A stretch of 64,000 nt of DNA from CAYPPG01 sp964412555 (GTDB lineage Bacteria; Hinthialibacterota; Hinthialibacteria; Hinthialibacterales; Hinthialibacteraceae): contig CAYPPG010000004.1 of NCBI GenBank assembly GCA_964412555.1, positions 124,001-188,000 of the forward strand, given 5' to 3'. How positions within the stretch are numbered: position 1 is the first letter of the stretch; the number at the start of each line of letters is the position of its first letter. Shown here in pieces: positions 1 through 8,665 of this stretch. The notes under the pieces were generated by a model, which was not told where the DNA came from, did not search any database, and worked only from the letters and a program-made list of their open reading frames with translations. The position numbers and the translations under genes are program-made.

Positions 1-412
1 CCTGTGACAAACGGTAGGAAATCGAAACCGTGATATACCCGCGTTCTGCAAATCGAACCGCATATAATTTCAACTGCTCTTTGTCCCCACCCTTCCAGCT
101 GCCACCATGAATAAAGACAATAGCCGGCAATGGCTTCTCCTTCTTCTTCGGCCGATAAATATCCAGCTTCAAACTCTTGTCCTCCACCCTCGCAAACTCG
201 ATATCTTTTTCTACAACAATCGAATCGGGAATCGGTACATTCACTGCATCCACAATTTTCACTTTTCCGGTCAATATCGCGGTTTTCACTCCATCTTCCG
301 TCGCAAAACCATCGGGCATCGGTGGAATGTCATTTTCCTTCCCAACTAGATAATTTGCATAACTCAACATCATCAGACAACAAAGACTCATTATTCGAAC
401 TGCATTTTTCAT
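1..412 (-). CDS. Exported alpha/beta hydrolase (esterase/lipase-like), 3' end outside window
   Basis: The gene reads leftward from an ATG at 412 and runs off the window, leaving about 137 residues. The first 17 or so residues look like a Sec signal (KNAVRIM then a hydrophobic stretch ending near SYA). Near residue 85 the protein has LKLDIYRPK, followed by AIVFIHGGSWKGGDKEQ. The HGGSW motif is the oxyanion hole of the BD-FAE/acetyl-esterase group of alpha/beta hydrolases. The nucleophile Ser and the catalytic His lie in the missing part. A modest GAGG ribosome site precedes the start. The gene is divergent from the sensor kinase at 651. The likely role is deacetylation or de-esterification of sugar substrates outside the cytoplasm, in line with the many carbohydrate genes here. 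The substrate is unknown. Confidence 0.85.
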   Translation of the reverse strand, partial: MKNAVRIMSLCCLMMLSYANYLVGKENDIPPMPDGFATEDGVKTAILTGKVKIVDAVNVPIPDSIVVEKDIEFARVEDKSLKLDIYRPKKKEKPLPAIVFIHGGSWKGGDKEQLKLYAVRFAERGYITVSISYRLSQ

Positions 413-518
413 CTTGCCTCTATTCCTTTCTATCTCATTACGATTTGGTTATTTTCCATAATCCGACCATAGAATAAACGCGCTGAGATTCTTTTTACAA
501 GGTTGAAGAGTCAAAGTT

Positions 519-547
519 TTGAAATTCATTGCAATGAGATACAATAT
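519..547 (+). promoter_or_regulatory. Candidate sigma-70-type promoter before the hybrid kinase
   Basis: TTGAAA (519-524) is followed by two overlapping candidates for a -10 element, TACAAT at 540-545 (spacer 15) and CAATAT at 542-547 (spacer 17). It lies about 100 bases before the kinase start in AT-rich DNA, where chance matches are common. Confidence 0.25.
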
Positions 548-650
548 ATACTATTCTTCTTAGTGTTTTGGTATGTATTGATGCTCATTATTTTACAAAA
601 AAAAACTACAAAAGTGGTGTTATTCATCGGAAAGAGGAATTTTAAATATA

Positions 651-3600
651 ATGCGCTGTCAATCGTTGGGGTTATTTTTTATAAGTGGAATACTTGCAAT
701 GCATTTGTCTTTTCCTCTGATCTCTTTTTCACAAAAACAACCGAATTTTCGTTTCTGGACGGTTCACGATGGACTCGGCGAATCAACGGTCTATGGATTG
801 ACGAGTGGGCAGGATGGGAAGATATGGATTACACATGGTGCAATCAATAGTTTCAGCAAATTCGACGGTTACACCATTGAAACAATACCTGTTTTAAAAG
901 ATAAAAACAGAAAAATATACGAAAACAAAGAAGGAATCTTGTGGGCGCACCCCTTCACCCGTAGCCGAGAACGGCTGCCAGGACTGCATTGGTTCGATTG
1001 GAGTAAGAAAGAATGGATTGCATGCCTCATACAAAACCTTCAAACGCATGATTTCACACAATATTTCTTCCCGATCGAGGGGAATCGCATCTTGTTTCTT
1101 TTCACGGATAGACTTGTAGAAGCGAATACCGATTCACAAATCGCATCCGTCATCAAAACCGTCAGCGATACCAATCTCATACAATTCTCTCACATGTCTC
1201 AATCACAAAAGGGGGATATTTGGATTGCCGGCAAAACAGGCATTACAAAACTAGATTTTCAAAAGAATTCCGGCTCAACTCAAATGTTCTGGACCGAATA
1301 TCTCCTGCCCGATGACCTCGGCCTTTCCACTCTGAATTCGATCACCCTCAATGGAGAAGATTCCATTTTCTGTGTTGTCCAATCCAAAGCCGGAAATCAT
1401 AATTCTATTCTTCATTTCCAATCTGGTTCTTGGGATATCGTAGATTCATCCGCGAGCACAAGCGTCAGAGATGCGTGGGGGGAAGGAAAAAATAATTACT
1501 GGACATTTGAAAGCAATCACTTGTTTCATCATAAAAATAAACAGATTACTCAAATAGAGAAAAACAAAATATTATCCGGCAATTTTGCCGATCTACTCGT
1601 ACAAGAAGACGGTATTTTCTGGTTCGGTACATGGGATGGCTTGGCTCGCTACGCTCCTCCCGCCTGGAGAACTCCTCCCGAAATTGATCATTTAGAATCG
1701 GAAATTACAGATGTATACGAAGATCCTTCCGGCCGAATCTGGTTTTCAACAGCCAATAATTTGATCCTCTACGAAAATGAAAAATGGAGCATTTATCCAA
1801 CAAGTCCCTACTATTTACCCAATCCCTCTCAACCCCTTTTATGCACTCTCCCGGATGGAAAACTCGGCATGGCTGCATCAGGGAAATTGATCACATTCAA
1901 TCCTAAAGAAAAATCATTTGAGGAAATTCATCATCCTGCTGGACGCAATATACTCTATTTTTTCAGCCGCAAGGACGGTACGTTTTGGGTAGTGACATCC
2001 GAAGAGAATAACGGCAGCAGTTCTTATTTTCTGGAAATTTTTGATGGAAACAATTTCCAGATAATCCATGAAAAACTTCCTACGGATTGTTGGAGCCTCT
2101 TCGAGCATGGAGAGAACGAATTATTTTTGGGACACACTAAAGGTTTAATTCATTATAAAGACAATACCTTTTTTAACGCCGACCCAAAGGACGGATTCAC
2201 GGACAGCGCCGCTTATTGTTTTGTTCCAACAGAAGAAGGAAAAATTTGGATTGGTGGACGAGATGCAATCCACGAATATGACGGAAAATCATATTCACGT
2301 ATTTTATCGGGAATGGATCAGGTTTGGTCCATGACAAAAGGGGAAGATAAAAGTATCTGGGTCTCGGCAGGAAGTGGATTGCACCGATATAAAGATGGAT
2401 CTTGGATCACCATTACTTCGGAAGAGGGCCTTCCAGATGCAGGAATCAAAGAAGTTCTGGAAGACAGCCAAGGACGCATTTGGATTGGCACGAGAAGAGG
2501 ATTATCAAGGTATTATCCGCAATCGGACATGGATCCTCCGGATACATTTATTCCGCTTGATAAGAATCAGCGGGATATCTCACCAAGAGGAGAAGGACGT
2601 TTCGTATTTTCCGGTGTAGACAAATGGAAATATACCCCAAAAGAACGCCTATTGTTCTCCTATCGCATTGACAACCAATTTTGGTCTCCCTTTACGACAG
2701 ATACTGTGATTTCAGTAAAAAATATGCATGCCGGGGATCATTACTTGGAAGTGCGCGCCATGGACCGGAACTGGAATATCGATCCGACACCAGCGATTTT
2801 TTACTTTCAAGTCGATCCGTATTGGTATATGGAACCAAGTTTTATCATTTTGGCGATTACTCTCATTTCCATCTCACTGTTATTCGCCTATATCGCTTTG
2901 CAACGGCATCTCCAACTCCAAAACAGTCTCCGGCAAACACAACAAACTGTCGATATGTTGAAGGAAACTCAAGAAAGCCTCTATCTCGCAAAACAAAATG
3001 CCGAGAAAGCGACACAATCCAAGAGTGAATTTTTAGCCAATATGAGTCATGAAATTCGAACACCGATGAACGCCATCATCGGCATGGCGAATTTGGCACT
3101 CTGTACAGAACTCAGCCCAAGACAGCGGGATTATGTCGAAAAAATCTCGATTTCTTCACATTCACTATTGGGCATTATCAACGATATCCTTGACTTTTCA
3201 AAAATTGAAGCCGGCAAATTGAGTTTGGAAAATGTGAACTTTTATCTCAACGATACCCTCAACAATGTTTCGAGCTTGATAGGATTGAAAGCGGAAGAAA
3301 AAGGAATCGAGCTCTTATTTGACATCGACAGAGATATACCGGATGCTTTGACTGGTGATCCGTTGCGGTTGGACCAGGTTTTGATCAATTTAGCCACCAA
3401 TGCCGTAAAATTCACGGAACAAGGTGAGATCATCATTGCCGTAAAAAAGCTTTCCGAATCAAAACAAAATCAGGATAAAAAAATTCTACTTGAATTTTCC
3501 GTCCAGGATTCCGGCATCGGTTTATCTCAGGATCAAATCGATCAGCTATTTCAAAGTTTCACCCAAGCAGACAGTTCCACGACAAGAAAATATGGTGGCA

Positions 3601-5285
3601 CGGGATTGGGATTAGCAATAACCAAGCGGCTTGTGAACATGATGGGTGGCGACATTCACGTCGAAAGCGAATTGGGAAAAGGCAGTACCTTTTCTTTCAC
3701 GGCTTGGTTTGAATATGATCAAGAGTCAACAATCCCTCTAGTATGTCCACCGGATATCGCTGGATTACGCGTACTCGTTGTTGATGACAATCAGTGTGCA
3801 AGGGAAATTCTCGTTCATTTACTTGAATCATTTACATTTCGTGTCAGCCAAGTTTCCTCCGGAGAAGAAGCACTTAAGGAGATTCAGTCATCGTCCATTC
3901 ATGATCCGTTCAAATTAGTTCTCATGGATTGGAAAATGCCGGGATTGGATGGAATAGAAACCTCCAAAGAAATCATGGCATCCGGATTAGGAACTATCCC
4001 AAAAATTCTTATGATCAGTGCCTTCGGCCGGGAAGAAGTCATGAAAAAAGCCGACCAAGTTGGCATTGACGCGTTTCTGACCAAGCCGGTAAACGCCTCT
4101 CTTCTTTTCAATACGATATTGGAATCCTTAGGAAAAACTGCACGAGATCCCTCCTCCACAAGACACTCAAAAATCAATGCCAAAAAAATCATGCAATCGA
4201 TCCGTGGAGCCAGGATTCTCCTCGTCGAAGATAATGAATTCAATCAACAAATCGCAACGGAATTGTTGGAAAGCGCCGAGTTGCACATCACAATTGCTAC
4301 AAACGGGAGAGAAGCTGTAGATGTTTACGAACAAACAGAAGTTTCATTTGACGCCATTCTGATGGATATTCAGATGCCGGAAATGGATGGTTTTGAAACC
4401 ACTCAAAAGATTCGTGAAAAAGAAGCGCAACAAAATCCGCCGGACGGAAAGGTTCCAATCATCGCAATGACGGCTCACGCAATGATCGAGGAACGCAACA
4501 AATGCTTGGCTTCCGGCATGAACGATCATTTGGCCAAACCAATTAATCCAGATTTATTGTATTCAACTTTGCTGAAATGGATCAAACCGGGAAAACGGGA
4601 TCTTTCATCTCTTCCTCAACAGCCAAAGGTTGTAAATGATGAAATTCAATTACCGGATAGAATTGAAGGAATTGACATGGATAAAGCCATTCAACACCTG
4701 AATGGCAACAAGAAATTTTACATGAAACTCTTATCCGACTTTTACGAAAACAACCAAAATACATCGGCTACCCTTTATAAAGCAATGGATGAAAGAAACT
4801 TTGAAATAATCGAGCGCACCGCCCATACAATGAAAGGAATGGCAGGGAATATCGGCTCTCAAAAATTATCCCAGGCATCCGCCCGTCTGGAAGCAAGCGT
4901 CAAAGGAAATGCGGCAGTGGATCTCGATGACGCAATGGAGAATTTCAAAAACGAGTTATCCTCAGTCTTGTCATCATTGGCGGAAGCCGGCCTGCCCTCC
5001 CGTCAGGATAAAACTCAATACTCTTCCACAGCATCCTCTACGATGTCTGCAGAAATTGATTCCCCAACCCTACTCTCTTTATTGGATGAATTGAACGAAA
5101 AATTAGAAAAAGGCCGCCATGATGCTGTAGAAACCTTGCACAACCTCTATAATATCCTAAGCGGCTCTAAATATGTGGAACAATTGCAGCAAATGGAAAA
5201 TTTGATCGAAGACTATGACTTTGAAGAAGCGCAAGACATCCTTGAGGATTTGAAAAATACTCTCGATACAGAATTGAAAAAGTAA
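651..5285 (+). CDS. One-piece hybrid two-component sensor kinase (propeller sensor, HisKA, HATPase, two REC, HPt)
   Basis: A 1544-residue protein with a signal-like N-terminus. Next comes a long region of beta-propeller repeats (about 30-640) with recurring IWxS/T-type blades such as GRIWFSTANN and GRIWIGTRRG. A Y_Y_Y domain (about 657-722), one membrane helix (about 728-748) and a short coiled coil follow. The HisKA motif SHEIRTPMN has its phospho-His at 800. The HATPase N box is near 913-917, with DSGIGLS and GGTGLGLAI. REC1 carries Asp1093 (LMDWKMPG), REC2 Asp1239 (LMDIQMPE), and the HPt domain His1392 (AHTMKGM). This resembles the hybrid systems that sense glycan breakdown products, but it lacks the AraC output domain common in Bacteroidetes versions. 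The HPt domain suggests phosphate passes to the response regulators encoded just downstream. The ligand is unknown. AGAGG lies about 12 bases before the ATG. Confidence 0.95.
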   Translation: MRCQSLGLFFISGILAMHLSFPLISFSQKQPNFRFWTVHDGLGESTVYGLTSGQDGKIWITHGAINSFSKFDGYTIETIPVLKDKNRKIYENKEGILWAHPFTRSRERLPGLHWFDWSKKEWIACLIQNLQTHDFTQYFFPIEGNRILFLFTDRLVEANTDSQIASVIKTVSDTNLIQFSHMSQSQKGDIWIAGKTGITKLDFQKNSGSTQMFWTEYLLPDDLGLSTLNSITLNGEDSIFCVVQSKAGNHNSILHFQSGSWDIVDSSASTSVRDAWGEGKNNYWTFESNHLFHHKNKQITQIEKNKILSGNFADLLVQEDGIFWFGTWDGLARYAPPAWRTPPEIDHLESEITDVYEDPSGRIWFSTANNLILYENEKWSIYPTSPYYLPNPSQPLLCTLPDGKLGMAASGKLITFNPKEKSFEEIHHPAGRNILYFFSRKDGTFWVVTSEENNGSSSYFLEIFDGNNFQIIHEKLPTDCWSLFEHGENELFLGHTKGLIHYKDNTFFNADPKDGFTDSAAYCFVPTEEGKIWIGGRDAIHEYDGKSYSRILSGMDQVWSMTKGEDKSIWVSAGSGLHRYKDGSWITITSEEGLPDAGIKEVLEDSQGRIWIGTRRGLSRYYPQSDMDPPDTFIPLDKNQRDISPRGEGRFVFSGVDKWKYTPKERLLFSYRIDNQFWSPFTTDTVISVKNMHAGDHYLEVRAMDRNWNIDPTPAIFYFQVDPYWYMEPSFIILAITLISISLLFAYIALQRHLQLQNSLRQTQQTVDMLKETQESLYLAKQNAEKATQSKSEFLANMSHEIRTPMNAIIGMANLALCTELSPRQRDYVEKISISSHSLLGIINDILDFSKIEAGKLSLENVNFYLNDTLNNVSSLIGLKAEEKGIELLFDIDRDIPDALTGDPLRLDQVLINLATNAVKFTEQGEIIIAVKKLSESKQNQDKKILLEFSVQDSGIGLSQDQIDQLFQSFTQADSSTTRKYGGTGLGLAITKRLVNMMGGDIHVESELGKGSTFSFTAWFEYDQESTIPLVCPPDIAGLRVLVVDDNQCAREILVHLLESFTFRVSQVSSGEEALKEIQSSSIHDPFKLVLMDWKMPGLDGIETSKEIMASGLGTIPKILMISAFGREEVMKKADQVGIDAFLTKPVNASLLFNTILESLGKTARDPSSTRHSKINAKKIMQSIRGARILLVEDNEFNQQIATELLESAELHITIATNGREAVDVYEQTEVSFDAILMDIQMPEMDGFETTQKIREKEAQQNPPDGKVPIIAMTAHAMIEERNKCLASGMNDHLAKPINPDLLYSTLLKWIKPGKRDLSSLPQQPKVVNDEIQLPDRIEGIDMDKAIQHLNGNKKFYMKLLSDFYENNQNTSATLYKAMDERNFEIIERTAHTMKGMAGNIGSQKLSQASARLEASVKGNAAVDLDDAMENFKNELSSVLSSLAEAGLPSRQDKTQYSSTASSTMSAEIDSPTLLSLLDELNEKLEKGRHDAVETLHNLYNILSGSKYVEQLQQMENLIEDYDFEEAQDILEDLKNTLDTELKK

Positions 5286-5290
5286 ACAGC

Positions 5291-5911
5291 ATGGAAAAAC
5301 AAACTATATTAATCGTCGATGATGAGCGGCTGAATATAGATATTCTTTGCGAGGAACTCAAAGTAAAATTTTCACTCGTCGTTGCTCAAACCGGTGAACA
5401 AGCCTTGATACGCATCGAGCAAAATCCCATCGATCTCGTTATGCTGGACATTATGATGCCGGGCATGGATGGATATGAAGTATGCCGCCGATTGAAAGAA
5501 AACCCAACGACGCAAAACATCCCCATCATTTTTATAACCGTCCGGGAAGGAGTAGAAGATATAGTCAATGCATTCTCAATCGGTGGCGTGGATTACATCA
5601 CCAAACCTTTTCATTTTTAAGAAGTTCTCGCGAGGGTGGAAACTCATCTTCGGTTATATCAATTGCAAAAAGAACGCGAACAACTGATCCAGAACCTCCA
5701 AAAAGCACTGGCAGATATCAAAACATTGCGGGGATTCCTACCCATATGTGCCAATTGCAAAAGCATACGGGATGACAAGGGATATTGGAAACAAATCGAA
5801 GAATACCTCTTAGAGCATTCCGAAGCAGATTTCAGCCATGGCTTATGTCCGACCTGCGCTCATAAGTTGTTTCCTCATATATTCAAGAATGACGACACCC
5901 AAATACTATAA
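5291..5911 (+). pseudogene. Response regulator (REC plus Cys-rich C-terminal domain) interrupted by an in-frame TAA
   Basis: The ATG at 5291, five bases after the kinase stop, opens a REC domain with acidic residues in IVDDE, phospho-acceptor Asp53 (MLDIMMPGMDGYE) and Lys in YITKPF. A TAA at 5618-5620 stops it at residue 109. The same frame then continues without another stop to 5911, first with EVLARVETHLRLYQLQKE, the normal end of a REC domain and its linker. A Cys-rich module follows (LPICANCKSIRDDKGYW, later LCPTCAHKLFP), known as a C-terminal module on many response regulators. Regulators of this type usually read KPF, two residues, then EEVLARV. The stop sits at the first Glu, so one G-to-T change of GAA would explain it. 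This may be a recent null mutation, a sequencing error, or a REC-only protein with a separate GTG-started remainder at 5636. Confidence 0.85.
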
Positions 5912-5952
5912 CTGATCGAAAATATCCTCTACGGATAGAAGTGAGAAACAAA

Positions 5953-6864
5953 ATGGAAAAAGCGACAATCCTAATCGTTGATGATGAACCGTTCAATATA
6001 AATATCTTATGTGAAGAACTAAACAAGAATTACTCTATCATTGTTGCCAAAAACGGGGAACAAGCTCTGAAACGCGTCTCGAAAAATCCAATCGATTTAA
6101 TCCTTTTGGATATCATGATGCCCGGTATGGATGGATATGAAGTATGCCAACAGCTGAAATCCAATCCGGAAACCAAACATATTCCAATTATTTTCATCAC
6201 TTCCAAAAATGAAGACGAAGACGAGGCCAGAGGTCTTTATTTAGGCGCGGTCGATTACATCACAAAACCTTTTTATCTACCGATTGTGAAATCCCGCGTC
6301 AAAACTCACTTGGAACTGAAAATCAAAACAGAATTATTGGAAAAGCTCGCATCGCTGGATGGATTGACCAATGTGTATAATCGCCGTGAATTTGATTCGA
6401 TGTTGGAAAAAGAATGGAATCGAGCGCATCGATCCCATGAATATCTTTCTTTGATCATTGCCGATGTCGATCATTTTAAAAGTTACAACGATCGATACGG
6501 CCATGTTGCCGGTGATGAATGTCTTCGACAAATTGCTTCCATCCTTCGAAACAGTTTGAGAAGATCTTCAGATTTCATCGCTCGTTATGGTGGAGAAGAA
6601 TTTGCAATCATTCTTCCTCATATGGATTCCTCAAGAGCAAAAGAAACCGCCAATTATCTTCGCAAGCAAATAGAAACCTTGAATATCCCTAATGAGAATT
6701 CCCCTGGACTCCCCTCCGTAACCATCAGTATCGGTGTATCCACAATTCAACCGAACAAGAGCAATCATTCTCCACTCGACTTCATAAAAACAACGGATGA
6801 AATGCTATACAAAGCCAAAGACAATGGACGAAATCAAGTCTGTATATGTGATCTCACAACATGA
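5953..6864 (+). CDS. REC-GGDEF response regulator, diguanylate cyclase
   Basis: This 303-residue protein would make cyclic di-GMP under control of a phosphorylated receiver. The REC domain has phospho-acceptor Asp53 (LLDIMMPGMDGYE) and is very similar to the interrupted regulator just upstream, so the two look like a tandem duplication. The GGDEF domain has an intact active site, GGEEF at 213-217. It also has an inhibitory I-site, RSSD at 204-207, placed exactly five residues before it, so product feedback is expected. The ATG at 5953 is chosen over the GTG at 5941 because MEKATILIVDDE aligns with the start of the paralogue. It forms a signalling cluster with the hybrid kinase at 651. The stop overlaps the start of the next, broken, reading frame by an ATGA. 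Confidence 0.93.
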   Translation: MEKATILIVDDEPFNINILCEELNKNYSIIVAKNGEQALKRVSKNPIDLILLDIMMPGMDGYEVCQQLKSNPETKHIPIIFITSKNEDEDEARGLYLGAVDYITKPFYLPIVKSRVKTHLELKIKTELLEKLASLDGLTNVYNRREFDSMLEKEWNRAHRSHEYLSLIIADVDHFKSYNDRYGHVAGDECLRQIASILRNSLRRSSDFIARYGGEEFAIILPHMDSSRAKETANYLRKQIETLNIPNENSPGLPSVTISIGVSTIQPNKSNHSPLDFIKTTDEMLYKAKDNGRNQVCICDLTT

Positions 6865-7013
6865 CTGACTCAACCGGCATCCTCATTTTTCCTGATGTTG
6901 AAATCCTAGACTTCACCGGACCTTACGAAGTCTTCTCTATCACCCAATTGAATGAAGAAAGTACCTTGAAGAACCAGTACTCCTATCCGACTAATAACAC
7001 TCGCTGTGTATAA
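6861..7013 (+). pseudogene. 5' remnant of a DJ-1/PfpI (GlxA/ThiJ-like) family gene
   Basis: An ATG at 6861 overlaps the stop of the cyclase gene (ATGA) and opens only 50 codons. The first 30 residues, including GILIFPDVEILDFTGPYEVF, match the conserved N-terminus of DJ-1/PfpI amidotransferase-like proteins, including the Glu of the active-site region. After about residue 30 the similarity fades (LNEESTLKNQYSYPTNN) and a TAA follows. Family members have 190-220 residues, so about three quarters are missing. No later piece of the family is visible before the next gene at 7060. I read it as the stump of a gene truncated by deletion. Translational coupling to the cyclase suggests that it once formed an operon with it. 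Confidence 0.75.
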
Positions 7014-7025
7014 TGATTATCATTG
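7011..7025. promoter_or_regulatory. Fur-box-like inverted repeat
   Basis: AATGAT-T-ATCATT is a perfect 6-1-6 inverted repeat with the core of the classical Fur binding site. It lies about 35 bases before the ATG at 7060, where it could act as an operator. AT-rich palindromes of this size also arise by chance, and no obvious iron gene follows. Confidence 0.35.
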
Positions 7026-7059
7026 AACCATAATAGCTGTATGTACCGGAGTTAGATTC

Positions 7060-7965
7060 ATGAATTACGATTTATATTTTGCACCGCGAATAACGGGAAC
7101 AGATATTCCACCGGAAGACATTTTCGCCTACTTTCGAGACCGCCCTTACTATCTCATTGAAAGAAACCATGCGCTCTATAACAACGAAGATACAGGCGTA
7201 AAATTCATATTCGTGTACGAAAAAATTGTCTGCGATGACGAAGAAGGCGAAATCACACCGGAAGAAGACCGTAGCAGCATCGTCAGTTTTTTTCTCGGTG
7301 GCCTGCACCCCCATTTTTTCCTGCGGGAAGCACTGCCCGAACTGGAAGCGTTCATTGAAGAATTCGATTTGATCGTGGAAGATCCCCACGAAGGCGGAAT
7401 GGGACGGGGGGATTTCTCAAAAGATTTATTTATTACCGGCTGGGATCAAGCCAGTCGAAAAGCATACGAAATCACTCTTCGACAAAAGCAATTACCGCAT
7501 GCCCTTCATTCATATCCCACTGACGCTCTCGACAAGATTTGGCAATGGAACCACACACGGGACGACTACCAGGAGGAAGTCGGCGATCATATGTATGTCC
7601 CCTTGATTTCCTTCATCGCAACACCGGACGGCGCCAAATCGGTCGTTGCCTGGACGGATGCCATGTCGGCCATCATCCCGAAAGTCGATATCGTATTGAT
7701 CCCCCGACAAAAATTCGCCCCCAGAGGACTCTTCCGCCGCAAAATCGATGTAACCATGGCGGAATGGCCCAAAATCGAACCGAAACTACAACAATATCCC
7801 TACAAAGCCGAACCGGTCGAACACTATATCCTAAATTATGTCAATCCACCCAATGAATTGGAAGATTTCATCACTCAACTCCAACCAATCCAAATGCAAC
7901 TGAACGTTATTCCCTTAGGCGAAATCTTGAATGCAGAACGGGTACAAGAAGCACTGGCCTCCTAA
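7060..7965 (+). CDS. Unknown cytosolic protein, 301 residues
   Basis: I do not recognise this family. The protein has no signal peptide or membrane helix. It starts MNYDLYFAPR and is rich in aromatic and acidic residues, with an acidic loop CDDEEGEITPEED near residue 65. A Gly/Asp-rich stretch EDPHEGGMGRGDFSKD follows near 110, then WDQASRKAYEI. The second half has conserved-looking hydrophobic strands (VYVPLISFIATPDG-like and VDIVLIPRQKFAPRGLF). A binding or immunity-type protein is possible but unproven. The gene stands alone, after the decayed PfpI stump and before a repeat-rich gap region. The Fur-box-like site just upstream may regulate it. The start is supported by family-like compact N-terminal sequence more than by a clear ribosome site. 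Confidence 0.75.
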   Translation: MNYDLYFAPRITGTDIPPEDIFAYFRDRPYYLIERNHALYNNEDTGVKFIFVYEKIVCDDEEGEITPEEDRSSIVSFFLGGLHPHFFLREALPELEAFIEEFDLIVEDPHEGGMGRGDFSKDLFITGWDQASRKAYEITLRQKQLPHALHSYPTDALDKIWQWNHTRDDYQEEVGDHMYVPLISFIATPDGAKSVVAWTDAMSAIIPKVDIVLIPRQKFAPRGLFRRKIDVTMAEWPKIEPKLQQYPYKAEPVEHYILNYVNPPNELEDFITQLQPIQMQLNVIPLGEILNAERVQEALAS

Positions 7966-8014
7966 TAATTTTTTCACAAAAATTTCAGCAAATCCAATAA
8001 AGATTATCGCCAAA

Positions 8015-8168
8015 TCTTCCGTAAAATGGATAGCAGGTGGCACCATGCGCCGTCCGGCAAGGGTAGACTTCGCTTACCCTTGCTACCCGCTTCTTCCGTA
8101 ATATGAGTAACAAATGATACCATGCGCGCCTTCGGCAAGGGTAGACTACGCTTACCCTCGCTACCCGC
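8015..8168. repeat. Two diverged direct copies of a ~76-bp hairpin-bearing repeat
   Basis: Copy 1 (8015-8090) and copy 2 (8092-8168) share TCTTCCGTAA at the left, ACCATGCGC in the middle and GGCAAGGGTAGACT..CGCTTACCCT..CTACCCGC at the right. In copy 1 AAGGGTA and TACCCTT form a perfect 7-bp stem. Frame-breaking differences between the copies argue against coding. Confidence 0.8.
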
Positions 8169-8200
8169 GAGGTATAGAAATGGGTAGCACTGGGTAGCAA

Positions 8201-8499
8201 AGGCAAGACGCCGGTCTGCCCTTGCGGTAACGCGGTTGGGTACCAAGGGCAAGACACCAGATCTGCCCATATGGGTACCAAGGNNNNNNNNNNNNNNNNN
8301 NNNNNNNNNNNNNNNNNNNNNNNNNNNNNNNNNNNNNNNNNNNNNNNNNNNNNNNNNNNNNNNNNNNNNNNNNNNNNNNNNNNGCAAGACGTCAGATCTG
8401 CCCATATGGGTACCAAGGGCAAGACGTCAGATCTGCCCATATGGGTACCAAGGGCAAGACGTCAGATCTGCCCTTGCGGTCAAGCGAGTTGGTTACCAA
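8201..8499. repeat. Tandem array of a 35-bp palindrome-dense unit, broken by the assembly gap
   Basis: Internal units at 8247-8281, 8384-8416 (first two bases in the gap) and 8417-8451 share GGGCAAGACGTCAGATCTG then CCCATATGGGTACCAA, 35 bp each with no spacer. Each unit packs four 6-bp palindromes (GACGTC, AGATCT, CATATG, GGTACC) and a GGGCA...TGCCC arm pair. The outermost units (8201-8246 and 8452-8499) are longer variants. Both replace the CATATGGG part with a related TTGCGGT-A-GCG-GTTGG stretch. Thirty-five is not a multiple of three, so reading frames through it are accidental. Copy number is unknown because of the gap. Confidence 0.93.
8284..8383. other. Assembly gap of exactly 100 N
   Basis: The run of 100 N is a placeholder length. 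Identical repeat units stand on both sides, so a collapsed tandem array most likely caused the break. The true distance is unknown. Confidence 0.99.
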
Positions 8500-8510
8500 G
8501 ATATTCAGCG

Positions 8511-8605
8511 AAACCTCACCCTGAAAGGGTGACAGAGGATAGCCAGCGGGCAAAGCCCCTGGATATATAAAACTAAGCGTCAACCACACCCTGAAGGGGT
8601 GACAG
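8511..8605. repeat. Dispersed palindromic repeat, CACCCTGAAGGGGTGA / GGGC-AAA-GCCC family
   Basis: CACCCTGAAAGGGTG (8517-8531) and CACCCTGAAGGGGTG (8587-8601) flank CCAGCGGGCAAAGCCCCTGG (8543-8562). All three can form hairpins. The same alternation appears in reverse orientation at 34421-34552, so this is a dispersed intergenic element of REP/BIME type. Confidence 0.85.
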
Positions 8606-8665
8606 AAATAAGATACTCATTTTATCTATAAAGTGAAAAGAAATGGGAATTTTTTATGCAAATCA

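Noticed and set aside
651..5285. SusC/D-type polysaccharide utilisation locus around the hybrid kinase
   Set aside because: No TonB-dependent receptor or SusD-like gene is present, and the kinase lacks an AraC output domain.
8201..8499. CRISPR array
   Set aside because: The 35-bp units touch each other with no variable spacers, and no cas gene is present.
7985..8532. Several long reading frames through the repeat and N region on both strands
   Set aside because: They consist of repeat translations and runs of N, and the unit length of 35 shifts frame. No start or family support exists.
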